Of a DNA stretch of 64,000 nucleotides, positions 1 to 8,823 are shown piece after piece (the stretch's first letter is position 1; the number at the start of each line of letters is the position of its first letter). The position numbers were made by a program, and so were the translations under genes. This DNA is from Halalkalibacillus halophilus DSM 18494 (GTDB lineage: Bacteria; Bacillota; Bacilli; Bacillales; Alkalibacillaceae). The notes beneath the pieces are model-generated. The model was given only the letters and a program-made list of their open reading frames with translations. It ran no database searches and was not told the origin of the DNA. The stretch is from the NCBI RefSeq assembly GCF_000423105.1, contig NZ_KE383978.1, positions 437,389 through 501,388 on the forward strand. The letters run 5' to 3'.

Positions 1-2
1 GC

Positions 3-180
3 CAATCAACCGTTAGGGAGCATCAATCAACCGTTAGAAGAGCCAATCAACCGTTAGGAAGCATTAATCAACCGTTAGGAAGCTCCAATCGCTCGTCAGG
101 AAGCGCAATCGCCCGTCAGGGAGTCCAATCGCCCGTTAGCAAGCTTCAATAGCTCATCAACAAAGCCATCCCCTCGCCAA
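3..180. repeat. Degenerate 20-21 bp tandem repeat, about 9 copies
   Basis: Copies begin at about 3, 24, 44, 65, 86, 106, 126, 147 and 167, so spacing is 20 or 21 bp. The first four copies contain CAATCAACCGTTAG or a close variant; later ones drift to CAATCGCCCGTTAG and CAATAGCTCATCA. No reading frame is kept because 20- and 21-bp steps alternate. The array lies beyond the terminator of glcF. Its reverse complement carries TAACGGTTGAT, the core of the array at 55491-55665, so the two belong to one family in opposite orientation. Function unknown. Confidence 0.9.
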
Positions 181-202
181 ACCTACTTGAAAACAAGCAA
201 TC

Positions 203-240
203 TAAAAAAACGTAGAGACACCACCGTCTCTACGTTTTTA
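203..240 (-). terminator. Rho-independent terminator after glcF
   Basis: A perfect 12-bp stem (208-219 with 226-237) with loop ACCACC is flanked by A- and T-runs, so it can end transcription in either direction. It directly follows the glcF stop on the minus strand. Confidence 0.85.
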
Positions 241-243
241 CAT

Positions 244-1572
244 CTATTCCACCGCTTCTAACAATAAATCAGCAAGGTGGACTGCGCGCACGTTTTCGCT
301 CTGGCCTTCGCGTTCAATGCCTAGTTTCATTTGAAGCAGGCAGCCAGGGTTTGTGGTTACAATCGTATGGGCGGCAGTTGCGTTTACGTGTTCCATTTTG
401 TGATCGAGAATTTGCATGGACATTTCTGGCTGGGTTAAGTTGTAGATTCCGGCTGATCCGCAGCATTGCTCGGCGCCTTTCATCTCAACGTAGCTCACTC
501 CATCCATGCTTTGAATGAGTTCGCGTGGTGCGTCAGCCACTCCCAATACGTTTCGTAAATGACAGGAATCTTGGTACGTAACGATCTGATTACCTAGTTT
601 CAGTTCGACCTCTTCTAAAAATCCAACTTCGATTAATACGCTTGAGAAATCCACGATCTGTGAAGAAAATTCTTCTGCTCGTTCTCGCCAATCAATATCA
701 CCGGAAAGCAGGTGCCCGTAGTCATGTAAGAATGCTCCACATCCGCCTGCATTGGTAATGATATAGTCTGCGCCGGTTTTTTCAAAGGCTGTTATATTTT
801 CTTTCGCCAAATCGATCGCACCGCTCTTTTCTCCACTATGCCCATGTAGAGCCCCGCAACAGTTTTGTGAATTGGGTACAACGACATCGCACCCTGCAAG
901 CGTTAAGAGTTCAATGGTGGAGCGGTTCGTTTCATGGAATAATGTGTCCATCAAGCACCCTTTGAACATCGCAACCGTTGCTTTTACTTCACTTGTTTGA
1001 CTAGGAAATTTCGCCGCGTGCATTCGATCTTTTTTCTTCGTTGGTGTTGGCAATACTCGTTCCATTTGCGCCATGTGCTCTGGGAAGAATCGCATCACGC
1101 TTAATTTGCGTGTTGTTTTTTGTAATCCAGAACGTTGGTAAAATCCGAGCAAACTGGTTGCTTGTTGCATTTGCTTGGGATTTTTAAAAAGTCCTTCTAA
1201 TGTCATTTTTCGAATGCCTTTTTCCTTGATCCCTGGCTCATTTTGTTCATTTAGAATTGCTCGGGATTCCTCTAACATTTCCCCGTAGTTCACGCCCGCT
1301 GGACAGGCAGGTTCGCATGCGCGACAGCCGAGGCATACGTCTAGCGAATGTTCGACTTCTTGCATTTCATCCATTGTATCAATTTCGCCATTACGAACAG
1401 CGAGCATTAAAGAAATTCGTCCTCGAGGAGAATGAACTTCATCTTGGGTTTCGATATACGTTGGACAAGCAGGTAAACAAAAGCCGCACCGCATGCAGTT
1501 TAAAAGTTCCTCTTCCGCAATTCGTTCTTGGAATTCCGTCTCGATCTTCTCTACTGTAGCTTGTTTTGTCAT
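244..1572 (-). CDS. glcF: Glycolate oxidase iron-sulfur subunit GlcF
   Basis: This 442-residue protein is the Fe-S subunit that carries electrons from the FAD subunit of glycolate/lactate-type oxidases to the membrane quinone pool. Two ferredoxin-type 4Fe-4S motifs are visible: C26-x2-C29-x2-C32-x3-C36-P and C80-x2-C83-x2-C86-x3-C90-P. Two CCG-type motifs (NCCGALHG and QCCGSAG) in the C-terminal half are typical of heterodisulfide-reductase-like domains. The ATG overlaps the glcD stop by 4 bp, so the pair is translationally coupled. No glcE gene is present here. Glycolate is the likely substrate from family membership; a lactate or other 2-hydroxyacid role cannot be excluded. Confidence 0.9.
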   Translation of the reverse strand: MTKQATVEKIETEFQERIAEEELLNCMRCGFCLPACPTYIETQDEVHSPRGRISLMLAVRNGEIDTMDEMQEVEHSLDVCLGCRACEPACPAGVNYGEMLEESRAILNEQNEPGIKEKGIRKMTLEGLFKNPKQMQQATSLLGFYQRSGLQKTTRKLSVMRFFPEHMAQMERVLPTPTKKKDRMHAAKFPSQTSEVKATVAMFKGCLMDTLFHETNRSTIELLTLAGCDVVVPNSQNCCGALHGHSGEKSGAIDLAKENITAFEKTGADYIITNAGGCGAFLHDYGHLLSGDIDWRERAEEFSSQIVDFSSVLIEVGFLEEVELKLGNQIVTYQDSCHLRNVLGVADAPRELIQSMDGVSYVEMKGAEQCCGSAGIYNLTQPEMSMQILDHKMEHVNATAAHTIVTTNPGCLLQMKLGIEREGQSENVRAVHLADLLLEAVE

Positions 1573-2978
1573 GTACTCACCACCACTCTTTTTCGAGTTG
1601 ACTTCGCGAAAATTTTCTCCGGATTCATAATGTTATTTGGGTCAAAAGAAGTTTTAATTCCTCGCATGGCTTCGACCCCGGCCTCGCCCACTTTCCAAGC
1701 GAGATATGGGGATTTCATTTCTCCGACGCCGTGCTCACCTGTGATTGTTCCACCTAGGTCGATGGCTTTTGCGAATATATCTTCAAAGGCTTGCTCGACA
1801 CGTTCCCATTCTTCATGGTCCCGGACATCTGTTGTACAGGTGGGGTGTAAATTCCCGTCCCCGGCATGTCCAAAGGTAGCAATGGATACATTATGTTTCG
1901 CAGCAATTTCATTAATCGCTCTCACCATTGTCGCTATTTCTGAACGGGGAACAGTGGCATCTTCCAAAATGGTAGTTGGTCTCAACCTGGCCAGAGCAGA
2001 TAATGCCGTTCTCCGAGCTTCTCTTAAAGCATGGGCGTCAGCTTCGGTTTCTGCGATCTTTACTTGTGTAGCTCCGTGCTTTTCGCATAACTCACTAATT
2101 AATGGCATGTCTTTTGCAACATTTTCTACGGTACCGTCTTGTTCGATCAACAACACAGCTTCCGCATCCACAGGTAAACCAACTTTTGAAAAATCCTCTA
2201 CTGCTTGGATGGTAGGTCGGTCGATAAATTCAAGTGTTGCAGGAATAATCCGGTTGGAAATGATGCTTGATACCGTTTCGGCCGCTTTCTCCATCGAATC
2301 ATAAACTGCTAATAAAGTTTGTTTTGCGGTAGGTTTTGGAATCAATTTTAACGTAGCCTCGGTCACGATTCCAAGGGTGCCTTCCGAACCAACAAACAGC
2401 TTAGTTAAATCATAACCGGCCACATCTTTCGCTAATTTCCCTCCCGTTTGGATGATTTCGCCGTTAGGTAAAACGACTTCGAGTGCTAACACATAATCTT
2501 TTGTCACACCGTATTTCAATCCGCGCAGGCCACCAGAATTTTCGCTAATATTACCGGCAATCGTGGAAATTTTCATTGAGCTTGGGTCTGGTGGATAAAA
2601 TAAACCTAATGTTTCCACCGCTTCTGAAATATCCTGTGTGATCACCCCAGGTTGCACCGTAATCGTTAAATTTTCTTCGTCGATTTCCGTAATCGAATTC
2701 ATGCGGTGAAACAATAATACGATCCCGCCTTGGGTTGGCGTTGTACCTGCTGCTAAATTCGTACCTGACCCTCGAGGTACTAAGGGAACCTTTTCTTGAT
2801 TACAAAGCTTGACGATGTCAGCGACTTCTTGTTTATTTGCAGGCGCAACGACCGCGTCTGGTAGCGCTTGAAAGTTCGGTGTCGCATCGAAGGAGTATGC
2901 AAGTAGCGAGGATTTCTTCGTTTGCACATGTGGTTCTCCAACAATTTGTTTTAATTGGTCGATCCATACGTGAGCCAT
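1569..2978 (-). CDS. glcD: Glycolate oxidase FAD-binding subunit GlcD
   Basis: FAD-linked 2-hydroxyacid dehydrogenase of the PCMH/VAO fold, about 469 residues. The FAD-binding segment includes VPRGSGTNLAAGTTP near residue 70 and GSEGTLGIVTEATLKL further on. The C-terminal domain ends with the GEHGVG signature. I place the start at the ATG giving MAHVW, because an AAAGGAG Shine-Dalgarno lies 8 nt upstream; a GTG three codons earlier overlaps that Shine-Dalgarno. It is first in a two-gene operon with glcF. The promoter must lie in the roughly 125-bp divergent gap shared with nagA. Confidence 0.9.
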   Translation of the reverse strand: MAHVWIDQLKQIVGEPHVQTKKSSLLAYSFDATPNFQALPDAVVAPANKQEVADIVKLCNQEKVPLVPRGSGTNLAAGTTPTQGGIVLLFHRMNSITEIDEENLTITVQPGVITQDISEAVETLGLFYPPDPSSMKISTIAGNISENSGGLRGLKYGVTKDYVLALEVVLPNGEIIQTGGKLAKDVAGYDLTKLFVGSEGTLGIVTEATLKLIPKPTAKQTLLAVYDSMEKAAETVSSIISNRIIPATLEFIDRPTIQAVEDFSKVGLPVDAEAVLLIEQDGTVENVAKDMPLISELCEKHGATQVKIAETEADAHALREARRTALSALARLRPTTILEDATVPRSEIATMVRAINEIAAKHNVSIATFGHAGDGNLHPTCTTDVRDHEEWERVEQAFEDIFAKAIDLGGTITGEHGVGEMKSPYLAWKVGEAGVEAMRGIKTSFDPNNIMNPEKIFAKSTRKRVVVST

Positions 2979-3105
2979 TATCTCCACTCCTTTAAAAAAT
3001 ATCTGATAAGCTTATTATAATATGAAATGATTCATGTTAAAATGATATTACAAAAATTATTAATAATTTTTAAAATATAAATTCATATTGGGTAGGTGAA
3101 AATGT

Positions 3106-4251
3106 ATGTATGCCATTCATAATATCGTAGTTTATTTGGAAAATGAAATGATCGAACGTGGTTCTGTACTTGTTGAGGGAACTAAAATCAAGCAAGTCGC
3201 AAGGGAAAATATTCCTGCAGAAACAGTCGTAGACGGCAAAGGGTATATTTTAGTGCCGGGGATGATTGATGGACATATCCACGGGGCACATGGTACAGAT
3301 GTGATGGACGAAGATCCAGGTGCGTTACAAACGATGTCTAAAAAATTACCAAAGGAAGGTACAACTAGCTTTCTAGCAACGACAATCACAAGTCCTACTG
3401 AACAATTAGATCAAGCGGTCGAACGGGTGCAAAATTTTCAACAACCAGAAGGAGCAGAGTTGCTTGGAGCTCATATTGAAGGTCCATTTATTAATGTTAA
3501 GAAAAAAGGAGCACAACCAGAGTCTTGTATTATCGACCCCGATGTCCAACAAGCAAGACGGTGGGCAAATACTGGTGTTGTAAAAGCAATGACTTTTGCG
3601 CCAGAACTGGATCAAGATCGTGCGCTTTTAAACTTTTTAAATGAACATCAAATAGTTTCCTCTGCGGGTCATACGGATGCTGATTTTGCCCAAGTGAAAG
3701 ATAGTGTGGCGCATGGATTGAAACAGCTAACCCACTTATGTAACGCAATGAATGGCGTGCATCACCGAGATGTTGGAGCGGTTGGAGCTGCTATGTTACT
3801 TCCTGAAGTGAAGGCGGAAATTATCGCCGACCGGATTCATGTCAGTGATGAAATGCTTCAAATCTTATTCGAGACGGTGACACCTGAAAGGCTGATTATG
3901 ATCACGGATGCTATGCGTGCAAAAGGGATGGCTGATGGTGAATATCCTTTAGGTGATCAGACGGTGACCGTTGCAAACGGGAAGGCAACGTTAGCGGATG
4001 GCACCCTTGCAGGAAGTGTCCTTACGATGGATCAAGCTGCTAGAAATATGATTGATATTTGCGGAGCATCGGTTGCAGATGTGATTCAAATGGCGAGTGT
4101 CAATCCAGCAAAGATGTACAATGTGTACGACCGTAAAGGAAGTATTTCAGAAGGAAAAGATGCGGATTTCTTATTAATAGATGAACGATACCGAATTCAA
4201 GCAACTTACTGTAGAGGAGTTAACGTCTATGATGCAAGTCATTCAAACTAG
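3106..4251 (+). CDS. nagA: N-acetylglucosamine-6-phosphate deacetylase NagA
   Basis: NagA removes acetate from GlcNAc-6-phosphate to give GlcN-6-phosphate in the cytoplasm. The 381-residue protein has the amidohydrolase fold: DGHIHGAHGTD near residue 54, HIEGPF near residue 125, then AGHTDA, THLCNAM and ITDAM, which together supply the metal and substrate ligands. A GGTAGGTG Shine-Dalgarno precedes the ATG. It overlaps nagB by 23 bp. GlcNAc-6-phosphate is also the product of MurQ encoded at 29662-30573, so this operon would finish the cell-wall sugar route found further along. No NagR-type regulator lies next to it. Confidence 0.95.
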   Translation: MYAIHNIVVYLENEMIERGSVLVEGTKIKQVARENIPAETVVDGKGYILVPGMIDGHIHGAHGTDVMDEDPGALQTMSKKLPKEGTTSFLATTITSPTEQLDQAVERVQNFQQPEGAELLGAHIEGPFINVKKKGAQPESCIIDPDVQQARRWANTGVVKAMTFAPELDQDRALLNFLNEHQIVSSAGHTDADFAQVKDSVAHGLKQLTHLCNAMNGVHHRDVGAVGAAMLLPEVKAEIIADRIHVSDEMLQILFETVTPERLIMITDAMRAKGMADGEYPLGDQTVTVANGKATLADGTLAGSVLTMDQAARNMIDICGASVADVIQMASVNPAKMYNVYDRKGSISEGKDADFLLIDERYRIQATYCRGVNVYDASHSN

Positions 4252-4921
4252 AGATTATGAAAATTTAAGCGAAAAAGTTGCGGGGATTATTTTTGATCAG
4301 CTAAAGGGTCAACCAGACTCTACGCTTGGATTAGCGACTGGTTCTACGCCTGTTGGTACGTATCAATTATTAAAAAAACAGCCGGAACATTTTATAGAAG
4401 CAACGACTTTCAATTTGGATGAATATGTTGGGTTAAAAGAGAGTCACCCGCAAAGTTACCGCTATTTTATGCAGGAAAAATTATTTAACACTGTGCCTGT
4501 AAAAGCAAGTTATATTCCCAATGGGAGTGCAACAGATTTACAGGAAGAATGTAAGTTATATGAACAAAAAATCCAAGCAAGCGGAGGCATTGATTTGCAA
4601 CTTTTAGGGCTTGGGATGAATGGACATATTGGATTTAACGAGCCGGGAACTCCATTCGATTCCAGGACGCATGTAGTTGAGCTTGCTGAATCTACTAGAC
4701 AGGCAAACGCTCGTTTTTTCAATCATTTAGATGAAGTTCCAACACAAGCAATAACGATGGGTATCGAAACGATTATGGAAGCTAAGAAAATCGTTTTACT
4801 TGTGTCTGGCAATGAAAAAGTACAAGCGTTTGATCGATTATTTCGAGGTGAGATTGAAGAAAAGTTCCCTGCAAGCATTTTAAGAACGCATCCGAATATT
4901 ACTGTGGTTCACGATTTATAA
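4229..4921 (+). CDS. nagB: Glucosamine-6-phosphate deaminase NagB
   Basis: NagB isomerises and deaminates GlcN-6-phosphate to fructose-6-phosphate and ammonia, feeding glycolysis. Motifs: GLATGSTPVGTY (phosphate loop), FNLDEYVGL and GLGMNGHIGFNEPG around the active site. The open frame extends upstream, but the ATG-ATG at 4229 has an AGAGGAG Shine-Dalgarno about 9 nt ahead and gives MMQVIQT, the normal family N-terminus, with about 230 residues. It starts inside the end of nagA, so translation is coupled. Confidence 0.95.
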   Translation: MMQVIQTRDYENLSEKVAGIIFDQLKGQPDSTLGLATGSTPVGTYQLLKKQPEHFIEATTFNLDEYVGLKESHPQSYRYFMQEKLFNTVPVKASYIPNGSATDLQEECKLYEQKIQASGGIDLQLLGLGMNGHIGFNEPGTPFDSRTHVVELAESTRQANARFFNHLDEVPTQAITMGIETIMEAKKIVLLVSGNEKVQAFDRLFRGEIEEKFPASILRTHPNITVVHDL

Positions 4922-4935
4922 GCATTGGGCTCAAG

Positions 4936-5787
4936 CTAACCGCGTAAATAATGTATGCAAAGGTATGCTTTTAAACTATCTTCAAATTGGCGTACGTCTA
5001 GTCCAGTAAGCTCATAAAATTTGTCCATACGATTTTGGACGGTGTTCCGGTGCATGAATAAGGATTTAGCCGCTAAAGAAACATTTGCTTGATGTTGGAT
5101 GACTGTTTTTATTGTATGTAACAGTTCTTCGTCTTTTTCGGCCTGTCTTAAAATAGCTTGGGAAAACTGCTGCGCATCCATGAACGATAATGCTTCTAAC
5201 ATCACCGGAAGTAATGCATCCCTTTCTTGTGTCACTTGCATTGGGGAAGTGGAAAATACAGTTTTTGCCGTTTGAATAATCCAGGAATAGTGTAGCGGAT
5301 TAGGCTGTTCGGAACATTTATCCCCTTCTAATATATATAGTTTCTGATCCAGATCACTTGAGAGAATCTCGATCATTTCGACAAAGGAGAGCCCAGTTTC
5401 TTTTTCAGCTAAAGGTTCTATGATTGTAATCAACTGTGGCTCATGAGTGAATGCGATGATTTCTTTTTCTAGAATATCAGCAATAGTTGATTGAAAACTT
5501 GCGAAATCCGTTTGAGGTGCTACTTTAAAAATCAAGTAACGAAAAGAACTGATAGAAGATGGTGCATCGCTGGATTCTCCTAATAAATATCTTTTCCAAC
5601 CTTCGTGAGTACTTTGATTAGGCTGCACTGGTAAAAATATTTCTAATAGCTTTTTCCCCTCAGCAGTAAGGTCTTCGTATGGAATTCCATAGAGTTTCCC
5701 TTCCAATGTAAAGCAAAAATAGGAAGAGTCTACCGCTTCTAATTTTATTGTCGTTGGATAAAGTGATTGAAGTTGATCAAGCATCAT
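4936..5787 (-). CDS. PucR/CdaR-type transcriptional regulator
   Basis: A regulator of about 283 residues. The last 60 residues form a PucR-type C-terminal helix-turn-helix: ANVSLAAKSLFMHRNTVQNR and then a leucine-rich helix. The N-terminal two thirds match no sensor domain I recognise. PucR-family proteins often control purine or sugar-acid catabolism. The ATG at 5787, or the adjacent one at 5784, follows an AGGAGG Shine-Dalgarno; a GTG further upstream overlaps it. It lies 19 bp after the permease on the same strand and probably shares its transcript. A nucleoside hydrolase is divergent from the permease, so a nucleoside or purine signal is a reasonable guess. Confidence 0.75.
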   Translation of the reverse strand: MMLDQLQSLYPTTIKLEAVDSSYFCFTLEGKLYGIPYEDLTAEGKKLLEIFLPVQPNQSTHEGWKRYLLGESSDAPSSISSFRYLIFKVAPQTDFASFQSTIADILEKEIIAFTHEPQLITIIEPLAEKETGLSFVEMIEILSSDLDQKLYILEGDKCSEQPNPLHYSWIIQTAKTVFSTSPMQVTQERDALLPVMLEALSFMDAQQFSQAILRQAEKDEELLHTIKTVIQHQANVSLAAKSLFMHRNTVQNRMDKFYELTGLDVRQFEDSLKAYLCIHYLRG

Positions 5788-5806
5788 ACGCACCTCCTAC
5801 ATTAGA

Positions 5807-7174
5807 TTATAACAAGTAATAGAGGATAATCATCGTCACATAACAAATTCCCCATAATGTTAGGGCGAAGATTAAATTATTTTTCGGGCCGACAGCAATG
5901 GGATTACTATTTACGAGTCCAGATAGCAGTAGGTTAAGGCCGGAAAATGGAGAGCTGATCACCGTCACCATCCAGCTTGCTAACAGTCCAAAACTCAAAA
6001 TTAAATGATCATCTGCGAATTGCGACGCAGAACTAAGTGTAATCGCAATTGCTGTCATCGATATGATCGGGTGGACACCGATAAACGAAAGCAGAGTAAT
6101 GATTACCATGATGACTGGGATTAGGACAAGTACATGGGAAATGCCAAGTACATCAATAAAAGAAATAATCCACTCACTAGCACCTGCGTTTAGAATAGCT
6201 GCACCGAATGCACCAGCTGCGATAAATAAAGATAATTCGTTTCCCATTGCGGGTAGTCTTTCTTGGGAAAATTGAAATAACTGTTTCAAAAACCCACCTA
6301 AACTTAAGTAAAACTGGGCCCAGATGAAAGCAACAATGGCAGCAGTAATAGGGATGATGGTTAACACAGATAAATTTGAGATGTACTCGATGGTCATAAT
6401 AAGCGTTGTCATCACCAAAACGATCACACTTAGTTCTACTAATTTTCTTTTTGCTTGGCTAACTGACACATCATCTTCTGGTTGTTCGATCCCTATTTGA
6501 TCTAACGGTTCGCCTGTTCGCTTTTCCATCACCACCCCAAGGACAATCCCAATTAAGGCCATGGAAAACCCGATCGGAAATAATTGGACCCATGTCACAT
6601 CAAAATAAGAGATGATCAACGCAACAGAGATGAAGTAAGGCGACCACATAAACGCCATCGCGAATCCACGGCCGAGTGCTCTAACGCGAAGCATTTTGTA
6701 CGACTGATACGTATTTGTGTCTGTTAACTGATACAACATAGGTACTGTACCGAGGTTCATAACGGAGCCAATCCCCATCAACGTACTTTTAAGGTAACCA
6801 TATAAATGAGTCGTTGAGCGAATATAATGATTGAAAATCACTTCCATATACGCTAAATAATTTCCTTGTTTAATAGGGATAGATAGTAATGGTACAAAGA
6901 TAAAAATAGCAAGGACAGAAACGTTAGTGTTTAGCCCAAGGAACATGCCATATAACCCTTCGTCTTGAATAAAGAATAAAAAGGACAAGGCTAGTAACGA
7001 ACTAATTAAGATAAAAGGAACTCTTTTTAAATATGGAAGAAAGGAAACAACTGTAAGAAGTGCAAATAAGCTAACCAATATAGGAAGCAGACTATGGTTG
7101 ATAAATTCTGATAATAAATAGGTGAATCCCATCAGCACAGTTGCTGCAGGGCGTATAATAGCGTACTTCATCAT
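5807..7174 (-). CDS. Multipass membrane permease of unknown substrate
   Basis: 455 residues and very hydrophobic, with at least ten probable membrane helices and a soluble loop (MEKRTGEPLDQIGIEQPEDD) near the middle. The layout resembles ion-transporter-superfamily carriers, but I do not recognise a specific family. An AAAGGAGG Shine-Dalgarno precedes the ATG-ATG start. It lies upstream of the PucR-like gene and is divergent from nucleoside hydrolase (gap 164 bp). Import of nucleosides, bases or a related nitrogen compound is inferred from these neighbours only. Confidence 0.6.
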   Translation of the reverse strand: MMKYAIIRPAATVLMGFTYLLSEFINHSLLPILVSLFALLTVVSFLPYLKRVPFILISSLLALSFLFFIQDEGLYGMFLGLNTNVSVLAIFIFVPLLSIPIKQGNYLAYMEVIFNHYIRSTTHLYGYLKSTLMGIGSVMNLGTVPMLYQLTDTNTYQSYKMLRVRALGRGFAMAFMWSPYFISVALIISYFDVTWVQLFPIGFSMALIGIVLGVVMEKRTGEPLDQIGIEQPEDDVSVSQAKRKLVELSVIVLVMTTLIMTIEYISNLSVLTIIPITAAIVAFIWAQFYLSLGGFLKQLFQFSQERLPAMGNELSLFIAAGAFGAAILNAGASEWIISFIDVLGISHVLVLIPVIMVIITLLSFIGVHPIISMTAIAITLSSASQFADDHLILSFGLLASWMVTVISSPFSGLNLLLSGLVNSNPIAVGPKNNLIFALTLWGICYVTMIILYYLL

Positions 7175-7338
7175 CTGCCTCCTTTTTAGTAGCTTTTAAA
7201 CAATACTTTTATTATACATGTTTCGACATTCTAGGTTAATATAAACTGTTTATTAATAGGTATAGGTCAGATGTTGCGTTTCTTTTCTGCATGAAAATTA
7301 GTAAAATAAATTTGAGTTTAAAATAGGAGGATGTACAT

Positions 7339-8274
7339 ATGATGAACCCCCGTAAAGTAATATTGGACTGCGATCCTGGACATGATGATGCGATCTCATT
7401 GATTTTAGCCGCTGCCAATGACAAGTTAAAAATAGAAGCAATTACAACGGTTGCAGGAAATGTAGAAGTAGATAAAACAACTTTAAACGCGCTACGTGTA
7501 TGTGACATTATTGGACTAGACGTTCCAGTAGCGGAAGGGTCAAACCGCCCGATGGTTAATGAAAGACAAATTGCGGAATCCATCCATGGTGATTCCGGAT
7601 TAGATGGCCCGAATCTTCCTGAAGTCCCTTCTCGAAAAGCTATTGATCAGCATGCTGTTGATTTAATTATTGAAAAAGTGCTGGCGTCTGATGGGGATAT
7701 AACATTAGTTCCAACTGGTCCTCTTACCAATATTGCTATGGCAATGGTAAAAGAGCCGAAAATTGTTCCTAAAATCCAAGAAATTGTGATTATGGGTGGA
7801 GGAACGTTTGGAAACTGGACGCCAGCTGCGGAATTTAATATTTGGGTCGATGCAGAAGCGGCAAAAGTCGTGTTTGAAAGTGGTGTTCCGCTTGCCGTCT
7901 TTGGGCTAGATGTTACGCATCAAGCACAGGCGACAGCTGAAACGATTGAACGATTCGGTAAAATTGATACGAAGGTTGCGGAGTTTGTCGTGGAACTCCT
8001 TCACTTTTTCAAGAAAACATATAAGGAAGTGTTCGACTTCGATGGTGCACCGATCCATGATGCATGTACCGTTGCTTATTTAATCGATCCATCCATATTT
8101 GAAATGAAACATGTGCGAGTAGATATTGAAACAAAAGGCGAATTCGCATACGGCATGACTTGTGTCGATTTATTATCAGTGACAGGCCGAGAGCCAAATG
8201 CCTATTATGGCGTAGGCCTGCAACAGGAGAAGTTTTGGGATCTCCTAGCAGAAGCACTCGCTTCTTACAAATAA
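7339..8274 (+). CDS. Inosine/uridine-preferring nucleoside hydrolase
   Basis: A 311-residue cytosolic enzyme that hydrolyses the N-glycosidic bond of ribonucleosides to a base and ribose. The calcium-binding signature DCDPGHDDA is at residues 10-18. VPTGPLTNIAMA, IMGGGTFGNWTPAAEFNIWVD and the C-terminal DGAPIHDACTVAYL segment complete the family's active site. TAGGAGG precedes the ATG-ATG start. Ribose released here could be phosphorylated by RbsK (12550-13449). Exact base preference cannot be read from sequence. A strong terminator follows. Confidence 0.9.
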   Translation: MMNPRKVILDCDPGHDDAISLILAAANDKLKIEAITTVAGNVEVDKTTLNALRVCDIIGLDVPVAEGSNRPMVNERQIAESIHGDSGLDGPNLPEVPSRKAIDQHAVDLIIEKVLASDGDITLVPTGPLTNIAMAMVKEPKIVPKIQEIVIMGGGTFGNWTPAAEFNIWVDAEAAKVVFESGVPLAVFGLDVTHQAQATAETIERFGKIDTKVAEFVVELLHFFKKTYKEVFDFDGAPIHDACTVAYLIDPSIFEMKHVRVDIETKGEFAYGMTCVDLLSVTGREPNAYYGVGLQQEKFWDLLAEALASYK

Positions 8275-8284
8275 ATTTTAGCGG

Positions 8285-8320
8285 AAACCTTCTAATGAAA
8301 GCTATTAGAAGGTTTTTTCG
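8285..8320 (+). terminator. Rho-independent terminator after nucleoside hydrolase
   Basis: A 12-bp perfect stem (8285-8296 with 8304-8315), a 7-nt loop and a run of T. Confidence 0.9.
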
Positions 8321-8362
8321 TTTTAATCAAGTGGGAGCGGATTCACCTTGATGAATTTTGCG

Positions 8363-8483
8363 TTCTATACTCCCATTATTGGATTCTATAGTCCCGTTAT
8401 TGATTTCTATACTCCCTTTATAAAATTCTATAGTCCCATTAATCGATTCTATACTTCCATTACGAATTTCTATCTCTTGCGCA
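8363..8483. repeat. 21-bp tandem repeat, 6 copies, exact spacing
   Basis: TTCTATA begins at 8363, 8384, 8405, 8426, 8447 and 8468, always 21 bp apart. The unit is TTCTATAnTCCCnTTAnnnat, with C and G alternating at the variable position of TACTCCC/TAGTCCC. It fills the space between the nucleoside hydrolase terminator and the yhdT leader. No open frame is conserved and no partner copy was seen elsewhere in the window. Confidence 0.92.
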
Positions 8484-8553
8484 TAGGAATTTTTTCTTTA
8501 CAATAGATAACAAGAATAGTTTGAAAATTTAAGTCGGAGATGAGGTGAGCCAT

Positions 8554-8823
8554 TTGAAGCAGCAGGATCAGCGTTTTCGTATTGCGCATAAAGAGGCGTG
8601 GATTGGGTGTGGGCTTGCGGCCTTTAATATTGTTTGGTGGTATGGTTTTGCGTACACACTTGGATCGAAACCGCCTGAAGAGTACACTTACATACTAGGT
8701 TTCCCTGCATGGTTCTTTTGGAGCTGTATCGTTGGCTTCCTCGTTATGGTGATTTTAGTCATTCTAGTTGTGAAGTTTGTCTTAAAAGAAGTGCCTTTTG
8801 ATGAGGAGGTGGAGCACGAATGA
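8554..8823 (+). CDS. yhdT: YhdT-family small membrane protein
   Basis: About 89 residues with two hydrophobic helices and the AHKEAWIGCGLAAFNIVWWY segment typical of the YhdT (DUF997) family, usually found before panF. I place the start at TTG 8554, six bases after GAGGTG; a GTG at 8545 is possible but lies within that Shine-Dalgarno. The stop overlaps the panF ATG by 4 bp. It may be an accessory subunit of the symporter; its biochemical role is not established. Confidence 0.85.
   Translation: MKQQDQRFRIAHKEAWIGCGLAAFNIVWWYGFAYTLGSKPPEEYTYILGFPAWFFWSCIVGFLVMVILVILVVKFVLKEVPFDEEVEHE

Noticed and set aside
1528..2304. Long plus-strand open frame opposite glcD
   Set aside because: Shadow of a conserved minus-strand gene; composition is Ser/Ala-rich antisense and no Shine-Dalgarno is present.
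3070..3085. MurR-type site before nagA (TGAAATGATTCA near 3026)
   Set aside because: Spacing is N2-N4, not N5, and arms are only TGAA/TTCA; does not match the two sites in the mur cluster.
8363..8483. Coding repeat of 7 codons (21 bp)
   Set aside because: No start codon with a ribosome site; sister arrays mix 20- and 21-bp steps, which breaks any frame.
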